Positions 8,282-17,537 of a stretch of 64,000 nt of DNA are shown here, piece after piece. Numbering within the stretch: the first letter of the stretch is position 1; every line of letters begins with the position of its first letter. Location: NCBI GenBank assembly GCA_016711085.1, contig JADJTR010000005.1, positions 124,001 to 188,000 of the forward strand. The letters run 5' to 3'. The translations under genes and the position numbers were made by a program. The stretch comes from Phyllobacteriaceae bacterium. GTDB lineage: Bacteria; Pseudomonadota; Alphaproteobacteria; Rhizobiales; Rhizobiaceae. The notes beneath the pieces are model-generated. The model saw nothing but the letters and a program-made list of their open reading frames with translations, was not told the DNA's origin and ran no database searches.

Positions 8282-9340
8282 TCACCCGCCCAGCGTCTTC
8301 AAAAACGCGATCAGCGCCGCTTTTTCCGCATCGGTGAAGTTCGCCGGCTCCAGTTCGCTGTGGCCGGCCGGCGCGGGCGGCGCGGCCGAATAATGCTGCA
8401 GCGCCGCGTCCAGCGACCCGATCTGCCCGGCATGCATGTAGGGCGGCCGTCCGGCGACGCCGCGCAGGCTCGGCGTCTTGAAGGCGCGCAGCAGGTCCTC
8501 GCCTTGCCGCACCATGAATTTCAGTTCGCCGCAGTCGCTCTCCTTGCCATCGGATCAATTGATGCAGCGGCCCTTGGACACGAACAGTTTGAAGCCTTCG
8601 AGTTCGTCGGCCTCCAGCGCGGCCTCCGCCGTCATCGGCCGGCCTGAGGCGAGCGCCTTGGCGTAACGGTCGAAGCGCGTTTCGGGGAAAACGAGCGAGC
8701 GCTCGAAAGCCGCGATCGCCTTGCCGAAATTGGCGTAGACACGGTTGACCGCCTCACGGTCGGCTTCGCTCATCGAAGCCCAGGCCGCCTTTTCCGCGTT
8801 TGTCCCGAACGGTCCGGCCGAGGCGGGAGTCGCGGACAAATCGGGCATCGGCCCGAACAGGCTTTCGTAGCGCGGTCGGTAAGCTTCCGCGATGCGGCGG
8901 GCCACGAAGACTCGCGTCACGCCATGTTCGACCTGGCTTTCGACCGGCCCCAGCGCCTGGCTCCACAGCGAATCCTTGCGCCCGTCCCAGAACAGCCACG
9001 GCGACCACGCCACCCCGGTCAGCGGCATGGTGCGCCGGTTGGTGACACCGACGCCGACGCCAAGCGGCAATTGATCCTGGAACTGCTTTTCCGCCACATG
9101 GCAGGTGCCGCAGGCGACGCGCCCGTCGCGGGAGAACGAGGTGTCGTTGAACAGGGTGGCGCCAAGCGCCGCGGCGCGCGGTTCGTCGGCAACCGCGTTG
9201 GTCGGATCGGCGGGAAGCGGCGCCAATCGGTCGATGGACAGCGACTGGATGATTTTCTTCTGTTCGTCGGTCAGCGTCTCACGTTGGCAGGCGGAGAGCG
9301 CCAGCACGGCTGCAATCGCGACAAGGGCAACGGCGCGCAT
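8282..9340 (-). pseudogene. Di-heme cytochrome c peroxidase (MauG-like), internally deleted
   Basis: A lipoprotein-type signal (MRAVALVAIAAVLALSACQ) leads into a di-heme peroxidase of the CcpA/MauG family, a periplasmic enzyme that reduces peroxide with cytochrome electrons. The first heme site CGTCH is intact at residues 77-81. At the second site the reading runs GRCIN and hits TGA exactly where the second cysteine of CxxCH should be. Downstream in the same frame the C-terminus resumes (DCGELKFMVRQGEDLLRAFK, then SLRGVAGRPPYMHAGQ). About 45 residues that normally separate these parts, including the rest of the second heme motif, are missing. The gene therefore carries a deletion with a stop at the joint. 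It lies four bases after the YtkA-like gene and probably shares its transcript. Confidence 0.8.
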
Positions 9341-9344
9341 CGGT

Positions 9345-9782
9345 TCAAACCACGAGGTTGAATTCCACTGTATCGGTTTTTCCCTCCCCGGTCACCGTGA
9401 GGCGGATCACCCACCAGCCGCCCATGTTGAACTTGACGCCTTCGATGCGGTAACGCCCCTCACCCAACGCCGCCGTCATCGCCGGCGCAGTCGGCAGGCC
9501 ATGGCCGTGTTGCGGCATGCCGCCGTCGACAGCGATCCCGGCGTTCTCGACCGGTTTGCCGTCCGGTGTCGTCACCGTGGCGATCCAGGCGTGCAGCGCG
9601 CCTTGTTCGAACGACCCGGCCTCAGGCTCGACAGCGACGATAAAGACGCCTGCCTGGCTTGCCTTGGAACGCGAGACATCCAGCCCGTCCGGCGGCGGCT
9701 GCATCATCTTGAAGGCGATGAACCCGGCTGCGGCGACAACCGCGAGCGCGAGCGCGATCAGGATCGGGCGGAATCGTTTCAT
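9345..9782 (-). CDS. YtkA/FixH-like domain protein
   Basis: A 145-residue membrane-anchored protein with one N-terminal hydrophobic segment (ILIALALAVVAAAGFIAF) and an extracytoplasmic beta-sandwich of the YtkA-like type: HAWIATVTTPDGKPVENAGI, then GGMPQHGHGLPTAP and GWWVIRLTVT. The HGHG stretch is a plausible metal site, as in copper-handling relatives. Four bases separate it from the broken peroxidase gene. In intact relatives this pairing suggests help in heme- or copper-enzyme maturation; here the partner is dead, so its present role is unclear. Confidence 0.7.
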   Translation of the reverse strand: MKRFRPILIALALAVVAAAGFIAFKMMQPPPDGLDVSRSKASQAGVFIVAVEPEAGSFEQGALHAWIATVTTPDGKPVENAGIAVDGGMPQHGHGLPTAPAMTAALGEGRYRIEGVKFNMGGWWVIRLTVTGEGKTDTVEFNLVV

Positions 9783-9848
9783 CGGGAATCTCTCTCGTTT
9801 TGCCGGCCACCTTGCCAGACAATCGCCTGCGGGCGCATGATCGCAATC

Positions 9849-10397
9849 ATGTCGGACATCCTGTCGACCTTGATCGAAGCCTTGCAGGCGAAACGCCACG
9901 GCTTTGCCGCGGGCGAAGCGGTATTTCGCCGCGGCGACGATGTTCTGCGCCTGCATCAGGTCGTCGACGGCGAAATCCATGTTCTGCGTCATCTGGAAAA
10001 CGGCGCCGTGCTGGTGCAGCAGAGGGCGCGGGCCGGCGATTTCGTCTCGGAGCCGTCGCTGCATTCGCCCTGCTATCACTGCGACGCGATCGCAGCGACC
10101 GCCGCCGTGACCAGGGCCGTCGACCGGGAACGGTTCCGCGCAGCCTTGCGCGCCGATGCCGATTTCGCCGACGCCTGGGCCGGCCATCTTGCCCGCCAGA
10201 CGCAGCGCGCCCGCCACCGCGCCGAAATCCTGTCAATCCGCAAAGTCGCCGACCGTCTCGACGCCTGGCTGTCGCTCAACGATTTGGCCCTGCCGCCGAA
10301 AGGCGAATGGAAGACGCTGGCCGGCGAGATCGCCGTCGCGCCTGAAGCGCTTTACCGGGAGATGGCGAGGCGGCGCGCCGCTGGCGACGCGCCATGA
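9849..10397 (+). CDS. Crp/Fnr family transcriptional regulator
   Basis: A 182-residue protein with an N-terminal cyclic-nucleotide-binding-like beta-barrel (GEAVFRRGDDVLRLHQVVDG, then ENGAVLVQQRARAGDFVSE) and a short C-terminal helix-turn-helix (KTLAGEIAVAPEALYREMARR). Cysteines at SPCYHCDA could sense metal or redox, but this is speculative. It is divergent from the YtkA-like/peroxidase genes, a common arrangement for control of periplasmic redox proteins. An in-frame ATG 12 bases upstream is equally possible. Confidence 0.75.
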   Translation: MSDILSTLIEALQAKRHGFAAGEAVFRRGDDVLRLHQVVDGEIHVLRHLENGAVLVQQRARAGDFVSEPSLHSPCYHCDAIAATAAVTRAVDRERFRAALRADADFADAWAGHLARQTQRARHRAEILSIRKVADRLDAWLSLNDLALPPKGEWKTLAGEIAVAPEALYREMARRRAAGDAP

Positions 10398-10945
10398 CCG
10401 GCGCCGACCGTGTTCCGGTGAACGGAGACGTCGCGCTCCTCATGTTCGCGCCCACCGACATGGCCGCACTTGAAAGCCTCTACCGCACCGGCTTCCACGA
10501 CGAAGATCTGGTGCCGCTTGTGCGGGCCCTGACCGTGCCGCAGCACGCCGTCCTGTCGCTGGTCGCCGCCGTGAACGACAGTCTTGCCGGCCATGTCATG
10601 ATGACGCCTTGCCGCGTCGCTGGCACCGCCGTCCGCGTTGCACTGCTCGGGCCGCTGGTCGTCAGCCCCGGCCTGCAGCGCCAGGGCATCGGCGGCGCGC
10701 TGGTTCGCGCCGGATTGGACGGCATGGCAGGGCGAGGCGCGGCAAAGGCCCTGGTTCTCGGCGACCCGGCCTATTACGGCCGGTTCGGGTTCACGCCCGA
10801 ACGTGACATCGCCACGCCGTTCCCGATCCCGTCCGAATGGCGCGATGCCTGGCAGTCGCTTGCACTTGGACCAGCGCGCCCAACGATCCGGGGCACTCTT
10901 GCCCCGCCTGCGCCGTGGATGGACCCGGCCTTGTGGATGCCGTGA
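10394..10945 (+). CDS. GNAT family N-acetyltransferase
   Basis: A 183-residue GNAT protein of the YhbS-like group. The acetyl-CoA-binding signature is seen as LGPLVVSPGLQRQGIGGAL, followed by VLGDPAYYGRFGF, a typical group motif. Its ATG overlaps the stop of the Crp-like gene (ATGA), so the two are cotranscribed. Substrate is unknown. Confidence 0.8.
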   Translation: MTGADRVPVNGDVALLMFAPTDMAALESLYRTGFHDEDLVPLVRALTVPQHAVLSLVAAVNDSLAGHVMMTPCRVAGTAVRVALLGPLVVSPGLQRQGIGGALVRAGLDGMAGRGAAKALVLGDPAYYGRFGFTPERDIATPFPIPSEWRDAWQSLALGPARPTIRGTLAPPAPWMDPALWMP

Positions 10946-10966
10946 ACGGTTGGGTCGTCGAGCCCG

Positions 10967-12424
10967 CTACAGTCCCAGCCCGCCGATGCAGACATACTTA
11001 CCGTCGAGATAGTCCAGGATGCCCTCGCGGCCGCCTTCCTTGCCGAGACCGGATTCCTTCAGGCCTCCGAACGGCGCCTCGACCGTGGTGATCAGACCCT
11101 CATTGACGCCGATCAGCCCGTATTTCAGCCCCTCCATGACGCGGAAGGCTCGGCCGAGATCGCCGGTGTAGAAATAGCAGGCGAGGCCGTATTCGGTGGC
11201 GTTGGCCATGGCGATGGCCTCGTCCTCTGTGTCGAACGAGAACACCGGCGACACCGGCCCGAAGATTTCCTCGGTCGAAAACCGCATGTCGCTTTTCGCC
11301 CCGGCGATGACCGTCGGCTGGAAGAAGGTGCCGCCGAGCACATGGCGCGCCCCGCCGGCGACGACCTTGCCGCCCTTGGATGTGGCGTCGGCGATCAACT
11401 CCTCGACCTTGCAGACTGCCCCTTCGTCGATCAGCGGCCCTTGCTTGACGCCGTCCTCCATGCCGTTGCCGACCTTGAGCGACGCCGTCGCCGCGACCAG
11501 CTTCTCGACGAATTTGTCGTAGACGCCCGATTGCACAAGGAAACGGTTGGTGCACACGCAGGTCTGGCCGGAATTGCGGTATTTGGCGACGATGGCGCCA
11601 TCGACGGCCCGGTCGACGTCGGCGTCGTCGAAAACGATGAACGGCGCGTTGCCGCCAAGTTCCATCGACACTTTCTTGACCGTCACCGAAGCCTTCTGGA
11701 TCAGCACCTTGCCGACTTCGGTCGAGCCGGTGAAGGTGATCTTCTTGACCAGCGGGTTGGCGCAGATCTCGTCGCCGATCTCGGCGGCCGAGCCGGTGAC
11801 GATGTTGACGACGCCGGCCGGAAACCCGGCTTCCTCCGCCAGCACGCCCCATGCGAGACCCGAATACGGCGTCTGCGAGGCGGGCTTGACGACTGCCGTG
11901 CAGCCGGCCGCCAGCGCCGGCGCGAGCTTGCGCGCCAGCATGGAGGACGGAAAATTCCACGGCGTGATCGCGGCAATGACGCCGACCGGCTCCTTGGTCA
12001 CGAGAATGCGCCGGTCGGCCCAGGGCGACGGAACGATGTCGCCATAGACGCGACGGCCTTCCTCGGCGAACCACAGCACATACGCGGCCGACATGCCGAC
12101 TTCGCCCCTCGATTCGGCCAGCGGCTTGCCCTGCTCCAGCGTCAGCAGTTCAGCGAGCGCCTCCTGGTTGTCCATGATCGCGTCATGCAGCTTGCGCAGG
12201 GGTTTGGAGCGTTCGAGCGCCGATCGCTTGGCCCAGGCCGGAAACGCCTCCTGCGCCGCCGCGATGGCCCGACGCGTCTCCGCCCGGCCCGATTTCGGCA
12301 CAACGCCGAATTTCACGCCGGTCGCGGGATTGACCACATCGAGTGTCTGGCCAGAGTCGGCTTGCACCCACTTCCCGCCGATCAGATTGGCTTCACGCTG
12401 GAAATGGCTGAATTTCTTGAGCAT
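10967..12424 (-). CDS. gabD: NAD(P)-dependent succinate-semialdehyde dehydrogenase type
   Basis: A 485-residue aldehyde dehydrogenase closest to GabD, which oxidises succinate semialdehyde to succinate at the end of GABA breakdown. Visible are ITPWNFPSSMLARKLAPALA, the glutamate in SMELGGNAPFIVFDDAD, the nucleophile in NSGQTCVCTNRFLV and EEIFGPVSPV. The start is set by GAGGAGAATAAA directly before ATG. It stands alone. A class III transaminase at 31-32.5 kb could feed it, but the genes are not linked and succinate semialdehyde is inferred from family likeness. Confidence 0.85.
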   Translation of the reverse strand: MLKKFSHFQREANLIGGKWVQADSGQTLDVVNPATGVKFGVVPKSGRAETRRAIAAAQEAFPAWAKRSALERSKPLRKLHDAIMDNQEALAELLTLEQGKPLAESRGEVGMSAAYVLWFAEEGRRVYGDIVPSPWADRRILVTKEPVGVIAAITPWNFPSSMLARKLAPALAAGCTAVVKPASQTPYSGLAWGVLAEEAGFPAGVVNIVTGSAAEIGDEICANPLVKKITFTGSTEVGKVLIQKASVTVKKVSMELGGNAPFIVFDDADVDRAVDGAIVAKYRNSGQTCVCTNRFLVQSGVYDKFVEKLVAATASLKVGNGMEDGVKQGPLIDEGAVCKVEELIADATSKGGKVVAGGARHVLGGTFFQPTVIAGAKSDMRFSTEEIFGPVSPVFSFDTEDEAIAMANATEYGLACYFYTGDLGRAFRVMEGLKYGLIGVNEGLITTVEAPFGGLKESGLGKEGGREGILDYLDGKYVCIGGLGL

Positions 12425-12674
12425 TTTATTCTCCTCGAATGAAGGGACGGCGGCGCAAGGTCCGACCGGGTCCACCTTCGATGCAAGATTGCCGGGGCAA
12501 AATGCGCCAAAACGCCAACGGCTTCAACCGCCGCAAACGACGTCGACGGGCCGAAGGGCGACGAAGGCGATTTCCGCAAGGGTCGCGGCTTGGCGCTTTT
12601 CCTCGCCGCCAAAACGCGTTAGAGACCCCCACCCCGTCATTCCGCCTGCTGGGCGCCAATCAAGGAAACGCAGC

Positions 12675-12956
12675 TTGTCCTCGACATTCGACAAGGTCGC
12701 CGACATCATCGCCGACACCGCCGGCATCGATCGTGAATCGATTTCGCCCGAGAGCCACACGATCGACGACCTCGGGATCGACAGCCTCGATTTTCTCGAC
12801 ATCGTCTTCGCCATCGACAAGGCTTTCGGCACCAAAATTCCGCTGGAGCGGTGGACCCAGGAAGTCAATGACGGCAAGGCGACGACGGAGGAATATTTCG
12901 TCCTGAAAAACCTGTGCGCGAAAATCGATGAGCTGGTCGCAGCCAAATCCTCGTGA
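12675..12956 (+). CDS. acpXL: Acyl carrier protein for very-long-chain fatty acids (AcpXL)
   Basis: A 93-residue acyl carrier protein with the phosphopantetheine serine in DDLGIDSLDFLDIVFAID and an acidic helix around it. The AcpXL type is recognised by length, by the tail (TEEYFVLKNLCAKIDELV) and by the genes that follow. No ATG fits; TTG with AAGGA eight bases upstream is the only start that keeps the first helix (SSTFDKVADIIADTAG). AcpXL carries the 27-hydroxy-C28 type chain added to lipid A in rhizobia. Its TGA overlaps the GTG of the next gene. Confidence 0.85.
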   Translation: MSSTFDKVADIIADTAGIDRESISPESHTIDDLGIDSLDFLDIVFAIDKAFGTKIPLERWTQEVNDGKATTEEYFVLKNLCAKIDELVAAKSS

Positions 12957-14173
12957 CGGATCCGGCGCGAGCGGCAGGCGCGAACAGATCTGACATGGAG
13001 GACAACCGGGTCGTCATCACCGGAATTGGCGTCGTTTCCGCGCTCGGCGTGGGCGTCGACGCCCATCTCGCCGCGCTCGCGGCCCCGCCGGAATCGCCAC
13101 CGGTCGATCGCAACCGGTTCGCTCCCTATTGCGTTCACCCGTTGCCGGAAATCGACTGGTCGCTTCAGATCCCCAAGCGCGGCGATCAGCGCCAGATGGA
13201 AACTTGGCAGCGGCTCGGCACGTTCACGGCCGGCCTGGCCTTGCAGGACGCCGGGCTCAAGGACAACGAGAGCCTGTGCGCGACGATGGACATGATCGTC
13301 GCGGCGGGGGGCGGCGAACGCGATACCGAAGTCGACAATCTCATCCTCGCCGAATCCCTGAACCGCAACGACCGCGAAGTCCTGCTCAACGAAAAACTGT
13401 CGACCGACCTGCGCCCGACGCTGTTCCTGGCGCAATTGTCCAATCTGCTGGCCGGCAATATTTCCATCGTTCACAAGGTCACCGGTTCGTCCCGCACCTT
13501 CATGGGCGAGGAAGCGGCCGGGATTTCCGCCGTCGAATACGCCGCGTCGCGCATTCGCGCCGGACAATCGACCCATGCCCTTGTCGGCGGCGCCTACAAC
13601 GCCGAGCATGTCGACATGCTTTTGAACTACGCGGCGGGGGGATACCTTCATCGCGGCGTTGTCGCGCCGGTGTGGAATCGCGCCGCCAGCGACGGTGGCG
13701 GCGTCGTCACCGGTTCCGGCGCGGCGTTTCTCGTCCTCGAATCGGAAGCCCATGCGCGCGAGCGCGGCGCGCCGGCCCTGGCCATTCTCGGCCCCGTCGT
13801 TTCCGGACGCGCCCGACGCCGGCGTGACGACCTCGCGGCGATGCTGATTTCGATGGCGCGCCGGGCGGCGATCCGCGAGGGCGACCTGACGATCTCCGGC
13901 GCGTCCGGCGCCCTTGAGGCGACGAAAGCGGAAAGCGCCGCTTTGGCGTCGATTTGCCCGGTCAGGGCGTTTTCGACGTTGACCGGCCACATGAAGGAAG
14001 CGCAGTTCCCCTTCGCCATCGCGCTTGCCGCCCTTGCCGTCGCCCATGGCGTGACGCCGCCGTCTTTCGGGTCACCGTTGGAATCGGCCATGCATTCGCC
14101 GCCGGCGCGGGCGCTGGCGACGACGATCGGCCTTCGCCATGGCGAGGGCATGGTCATGGTGGAAAAACCGTGA
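12953..14173 (+). CDS. Beta-ketoacyl-ACP synthase homologue lacking the catalytic Cys (FabF2-XL)
   Basis: A thiolase-fold ketoacyl synthase homologue, 406 residues from GTG or 392 from the ATG giving MEDNRVVITGIGVVSALG. The active-site cysteine region (normally TACxS) reads TGSSRTFMGEEAAG at residues 177-190, with no cysteine. The first catalytic histidine motif (NAHGT) is replaced by SGALEATKAES; only the second histidine, in TLTGHMKEA (His346), remains. It should therefore be non-condensing and act as a chain-length-factor-like partner of the next gene, as in type II polyketide KAS/CLF pairs. The GTGA overlap with acpXL couples the genes. Confidence 0.8.
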   Translation: MTDPARAAGANRSDMEDNRVVITGIGVVSALGVGVDAHLAALAAPPESPPVDRNRFAPYCVHPLPEIDWSLQIPKRGDQRQMETWQRLGTFTAGLALQDAGLKDNESLCATMDMIVAAGGGERDTEVDNLILAESLNRNDREVLLNEKLSTDLRPTLFLAQLSNLLAGNISIVHKVTGSSRTFMGEEAAGISAVEYAASRIRAGQSTHALVGGAYNAEHVDMLLNYAAGGYLHRGVVAPVWNRAASDGGGVVTGSGAAFLVLESEAHARERGAPALAILGPVVSGRARRRRDDLAAMLISMARRAAIREGDLTISGASGALEATKAESAALASICPVRAFSTLTGHMKEAQFPFAIALAALAVAHGVTPPSFGSPLESAMHSPPARALATTIGLRHGEGMVMVEKP

Positions 14174-14183
14174 GGTCGGCGCG

Positions 14184-15458
14184 ATGAGCTCCTTTGTCGA
14201 TCATCTCCGACGTCCCGTCGTCGCCGTTACCGGCATGGGTGTCGTCACGTCGCTTGGCGTCGGCAAGCATGACAATTGGGCGAAACTCATCGCCGGCCAA
14301 TCCGGAATACGGCGCATCGGCCGCTTTCCGCTCGACCATTTGAACACGACGATCGCCGGGCTTGTCGATTTCCTGCCGGCCAGTTCGCGCGGGCCTTCGG
14401 CGCTCACCGGTGAGCTGGCGCATCTTGCGGCGCGCGAAGCGCTGGAGGAATCCGGATTTTCCGGCGGCGATTTTGGCGGCCCGCTGTTTCTCGCCGCTCC
14501 ACCGGTCGAACTCGACTGGCGTCAACGCTTCGAACTCCACGCCGACGGCCCGGCCGAACTGGCCGGCGGCGCGCGGCTGCTGGCCGAGGCGGAACGCCGC
14601 AACACCGAGTCGATTTGGCGATCCGGCTCGTTTTTTGCCATTGCCGACGATCTGGCCGAGGAGATCGGCGCGCGCGGATTGCCCGTGACGCTCTCGACCG
14701 CTTGCGCGTCGGGCGCCACCGCCATCCAGCTTGCCGTCGAAGCGATCCGGCGCGGCGATTCCGATCGCGCCTTGGCCGTTGGCGCCGATGGGTCGGCCAC
14801 TGCCGAGGCGCTGATCCGCTTTTCGTTGCTATCGGCGCTTTCAACGAACAATGCGGCGCCGGAAAAGGCTTCCAAGCCTTTTTCCCGCGATCGCGACGGC
14901 TTCATTCTGGCCGAAGGCGCCGCCGCCCTTGTGCTGGAATCGCTCGAAGCCGCCACGGCGCGCGGCGCGACCATCCTCGGCGTCATCGCCGGCTGCGGCG
15001 AAAAAGCCGACGATTTCCATCGCACCCGTTCGAAGCCGGACGGTTCGCCGGCCATCGCCGCCATCCGCGCCGCTCTTGCCGACGCCGGCCTCGGCGAGGA
15101 CGCCATCGACTATGTCAACGCCCACGGCACCTCGACGCCCGAAAACGACAAGATGGAGCATCTTTCCCTCTCCACCGTATTCGGCGAACGGATGAAGACC
15201 ATCCCGGTATCCTCAAACAAGTCGATGATCGGACACACGCTTTCGGCGGCAGGCGCCATCGAGGCGGTTTTTTCGCTGATGACCATGCGCGAAAGCGTGT
15301 TGCCGCCAACGATCAACCACGACAACCCCGACCCGGCCATCGACCTCGATGTCGTGCCCAATGTTGCTCGCAAGGCCCGCGTTTCAGCAGTGTTGTCGAA
15401 TTCTTTCGGCTTCGGCGGCCAGAATGCCTGCCTTGTCATGACGCGCGAACCCCGCTAG
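14184..15458 (+). CDS. Beta-ketoacyl-ACP synthase II, catalytic partner (FabF1-XL)
   Basis: A 424-residue KAS II with the full triad: Cys174 in LSTACASGA, His314 in NAHGTSTPEND and His351 in NKSMIGHTLSAAG. It condenses malonyl-ACP with an acyl chain. Position between the cysteine-less homologue and the dehydrogenase and lpxXL genes assigns it to elongation of the very-long-chain acyl group of lipid A. Ten bases separate it from the preceding stop. It probably forms a heterodimer with the preceding protein. Confidence 0.85.
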   Translation: MSSFVDHLRRPVVAVTGMGVVTSLGVGKHDNWAKLIAGQSGIRRIGRFPLDHLNTTIAGLVDFLPASSRGPSALTGELAHLAAREALEESGFSGGDFGGPLFLAAPPVELDWRQRFELHADGPAELAGGARLLAEAERRNTESIWRSGSFFAIADDLAEEIGARGLPVTLSTACASGATAIQLAVEAIRRGDSDRALAVGADGSATAEALIRFSLLSALSTNNAAPEKASKPFSRDRDGFILAEGAAALVLESLEAATARGATILGVIAGCGEKADDFHRTRSKPDGSPAIAAIRAALADAGLGEDAIDYVNAHGTSTPENDKMEHLSLSTVFGERMKTIPVSSNKSMIGHTLSAAGAIEAVFSLMTMRESVLPPTINHDNPDPAIDLDVVPNVARKARVSAVLSNSFGFGGQNACLVMTREPR

Positions 15459-15486
15459 GGCCGAAGCCGAACCTTCAGGGTATCCC

Positions 15487-16515
15487 ATGCGCGCCATCCA
15501 GCTTGTCGAAGACCGTCGCGTCGTCGCCACCGACATTCCGCCGCCGCCGCCGCCGGGGCCGGGCGAGGTGGCGATTTCGGTCAAGGCGGTCGCGCTCAAT
15601 CACATCGATGTCTGGGGCTGGCGCGGCATGGCTTTCGCCAAGCGCAAATTGCCGCTGACCATCGGGGCGGAAGCCTCCGGCGTGGTTTCCGCTCTCGGCC
15701 CGGGCGTTGCCGGCGTCGCTCCCGGCGATCTGGTGGCCGTCTACGGCGCGCGCATCTGCGGCAAATGCCGCCATTGCCGCGCCGGTCGCGAGAATTTTTG
15801 CGAGAATGTCGAGGGCGTGCACGGATTTCACCTCGACGGCTTCGCCTGCGAAACGGTCAACCTGCCGGTCCGGCAACTCGTCGTCGCGCCGCCCGGCATC
15901 GACCCGATCGCCGCTTCGCTGGCGCCAATCACCTTCGGCACGGTCGAGCACATGCTGTTCGACAACGCGAAGCTGGAGCCGGGCGAGACCATCCTCGTCC
16001 ATGCCGGCGGTTCGGGCATCGGTTCGGCCGCAATCCAGCTTGCCAAGCGCATGGGTTGCACCGTCATCACCACGGTCGGATCGGACGAGAAGATCGAAAA
16101 AGCCCGCGCCCTCGGCGCCGATCACGTCATCAATTACCGAGAAGATCGCTTTGAAGGCGTGGTGCGCAAACTCACCGCCAAAAAAGGCGTCGATGTCGTC
16201 TTCGAACATGTCGGGGCGGACACCTGGGCCGGTTCGATGTTGTCGATGAAACGCGGCGGACGACTCGTCACTTGCGGTTCGACGTCCGGCGTTTCCACAC
16301 AAATCAATTTGATGCAGCTTTTCCAGCAGCAATTGCGCCTGATCGGCTCGTTTGGTTGCCGCAAGCAGAACCTCGCCGACGCGATGGACAAGTTTGCCCG
16401 CGGTCTGGTCCATCCGGTCATCGATACGCTTGTCGACATCGACGGCATTGACGGCGCGCTCAAGCGCATGGAAGGCCGCGACGTGTTCGGCAAGATCGTG
16501 GTGAGGGTCGGCTGA
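15487..16515 (+). CDS. Medium-chain (zinc-type) dehydrogenase of the AcpXL cluster
   Basis: A 342-residue MDR-superfamily dehydrogenase. The structural-zinc cysteines are present (ARICGKCRHCRAGRENFC) and the nucleotide fold shows LVHAGGSGIGSAAIQLAKRMG. The usual catalytic-zinc GHE motif reads GAE, so the catalytic metal site may be absent and the enzyme may act as an enoyl reductase. That would fit chain elongation, where an enoyl-reduction step is needed. Rhizobial acpXL clusters carry the same gene. Substrate is inferred only from context. Confidence 0.75.
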   Translation: MRAIQLVEDRRVVATDIPPPPPPGPGEVAISVKAVALNHIDVWGWRGMAFAKRKLPLTIGAEASGVVSALGPGVAGVAPGDLVAVYGARICGKCRHCRAGRENFCENVEGVHGFHLDGFACETVNLPVRQLVVAPPGIDPIAASLAPITFGTVEHMLFDNAKLEPGETILVHAGGSGIGSAAIQLAKRMGCTVITTVGSDEKIEKARALGADHVINYREDRFEGVVRKLTAKKGVDVVFEHVGADTWAGSMLSMKRGGRLVTCGSTSGVSTQINLMQLFQQQLRLIGSFGCRKQNLADAMDKFARGLVHPVIDTLVDIDGIDGALKRMEGRDVFGKIVVRVG

Positions 16516-16529
16516 AAACGTCGCGGGCA

Positions 16530-17456
16530 TTGATCGCACTCAACCGCTGGCGGCAGCGTCTCGCGGCGGCGCGCAACTGGCTCATCGCCAGGGCGATCTT
16601 CGCGATCCTCTATTGGATCCAGAAACTGCCGCCCGATCGCGCCCTTGCCTTTCTCGATCGGGCGGCCCGGCGCATCGGACCCTGGTCGCCGCGCCATCGT
16701 CTGGCGCTCGAAAATCTGCGTATGGCGTTTCCCGGGAAATCCGAAGCCGACCGCCAGGCCATCGCCCTCGACATGTGGGGCAACATGGCGCGCCTGCTCG
16801 GCGAATACGTGTTCATGGACCAATTGTTCGCCCACGCTGACGAGGGGCCGCGCCATGATCGCATCGATGTCGAAGGGGCGGAAGAGTTCATTCGTTTGCG
16901 CGATAATCCCGGCCCGCGGATTTTTTTCACCGCTCATCTCGGCAATTTCGAACTGCCGCCGATTGTCGGCGCCGGCTACGGGCTCTCGATTTCGTCGCTT
17001 TTCCGCGCGCCGAACAATCCCTTCATCGCGTCGCAACTGTTGACAGCCCGCGCGACCCGCATGGGCGGACTGGTTGCCTCGCGCGCTGGCGCGGCGCTGG
17101 CGCTGGCGCGCATTCTCGACGATGGCGGATCGATCGGTCTTCTCGTCGACCAGAAATTCGCCGGCGGGTTGCCGACGACTTTTTTCGGCCGGCCATGCCA
17201 AACCAATCCCCTCCTGGCAAAATTGGCGCGGCGCGCCGATTGCGCCATACATCCGGTTCACTGCGTGCGTTTGCCCGACGGCCGTTTCCGCCTCGTCCTC
17301 CACGCGGCGATCGAGGCGCCGCGGGATAAAAATGGCGATGTTGACGTGCCGGCGCTGACCCAGCAGATCAACGACGTTGTGGAGAATTGGGTTCGCGCCG
17401 ATCCCGGTCAGTGGATGTGGTTCCACCGCAGGTGGGAGATTCGCTCAATCAAATAG
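16530..17456 (+). CDS. lpxXL: Lipid A very-long-chain acyltransferase (LpxXL)
   Basis: A 308-residue HtrB/LpxL-family inner-membrane acyltransferase with an N-terminal membrane segment (ARAIFAILYWIQKLP) and the H(x)4E active-site motif in FFTAHLGNFELPP. Further family segments are LLVDQKFAGG, FFGRPCQTNP and WMWFHRRWE near the C-terminus. In rhizobia and Brucella LpxXL moves the chain from AcpXL onto lipid A. The only plausible in-frame start is TTG, 14 bases after the previous stop, with no obvious ribosome site; translational coupling is likely. Confidence 0.8.
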   Translation: MIALNRWRQRLAAARNWLIARAIFAILYWIQKLPPDRALAFLDRAARRIGPWSPRHRLALENLRMAFPGKSEADRQAIALDMWGNMARLLGEYVFMDQLFAHADEGPRHDRIDVEGAEEFIRLRDNPGPRIFFTAHLGNFELPPIVGAGYGLSISSLFRAPNNPFIASQLLTARATRMGGLVASRAGAALALARILDDGGSIGLLVDQKFAGGLPTTFFGRPCQTNPLLAKLARRADCAIHPVHCVRLPDGRFRLVLHAAIEAPRDKNGDVDVPALTQQINDVVENWVRADPGQWMWFHRRWEIRSIK

Positions 17457-17537
17457 AACTTTTACGTGCATTCGCCATTTTTGGCCGAGCAAATTTGTCC
17501 TTCCATAGTTGCGGTTGTCCCCTGGGGAAACCGCGAC

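Noticed and set aside
12425..12674. Upstream extension of acpXL or a separate gene in the 250-bp gap.
   Set aside because: Frames here are Arg-rich shadows without a start site; only a promoter is expected.
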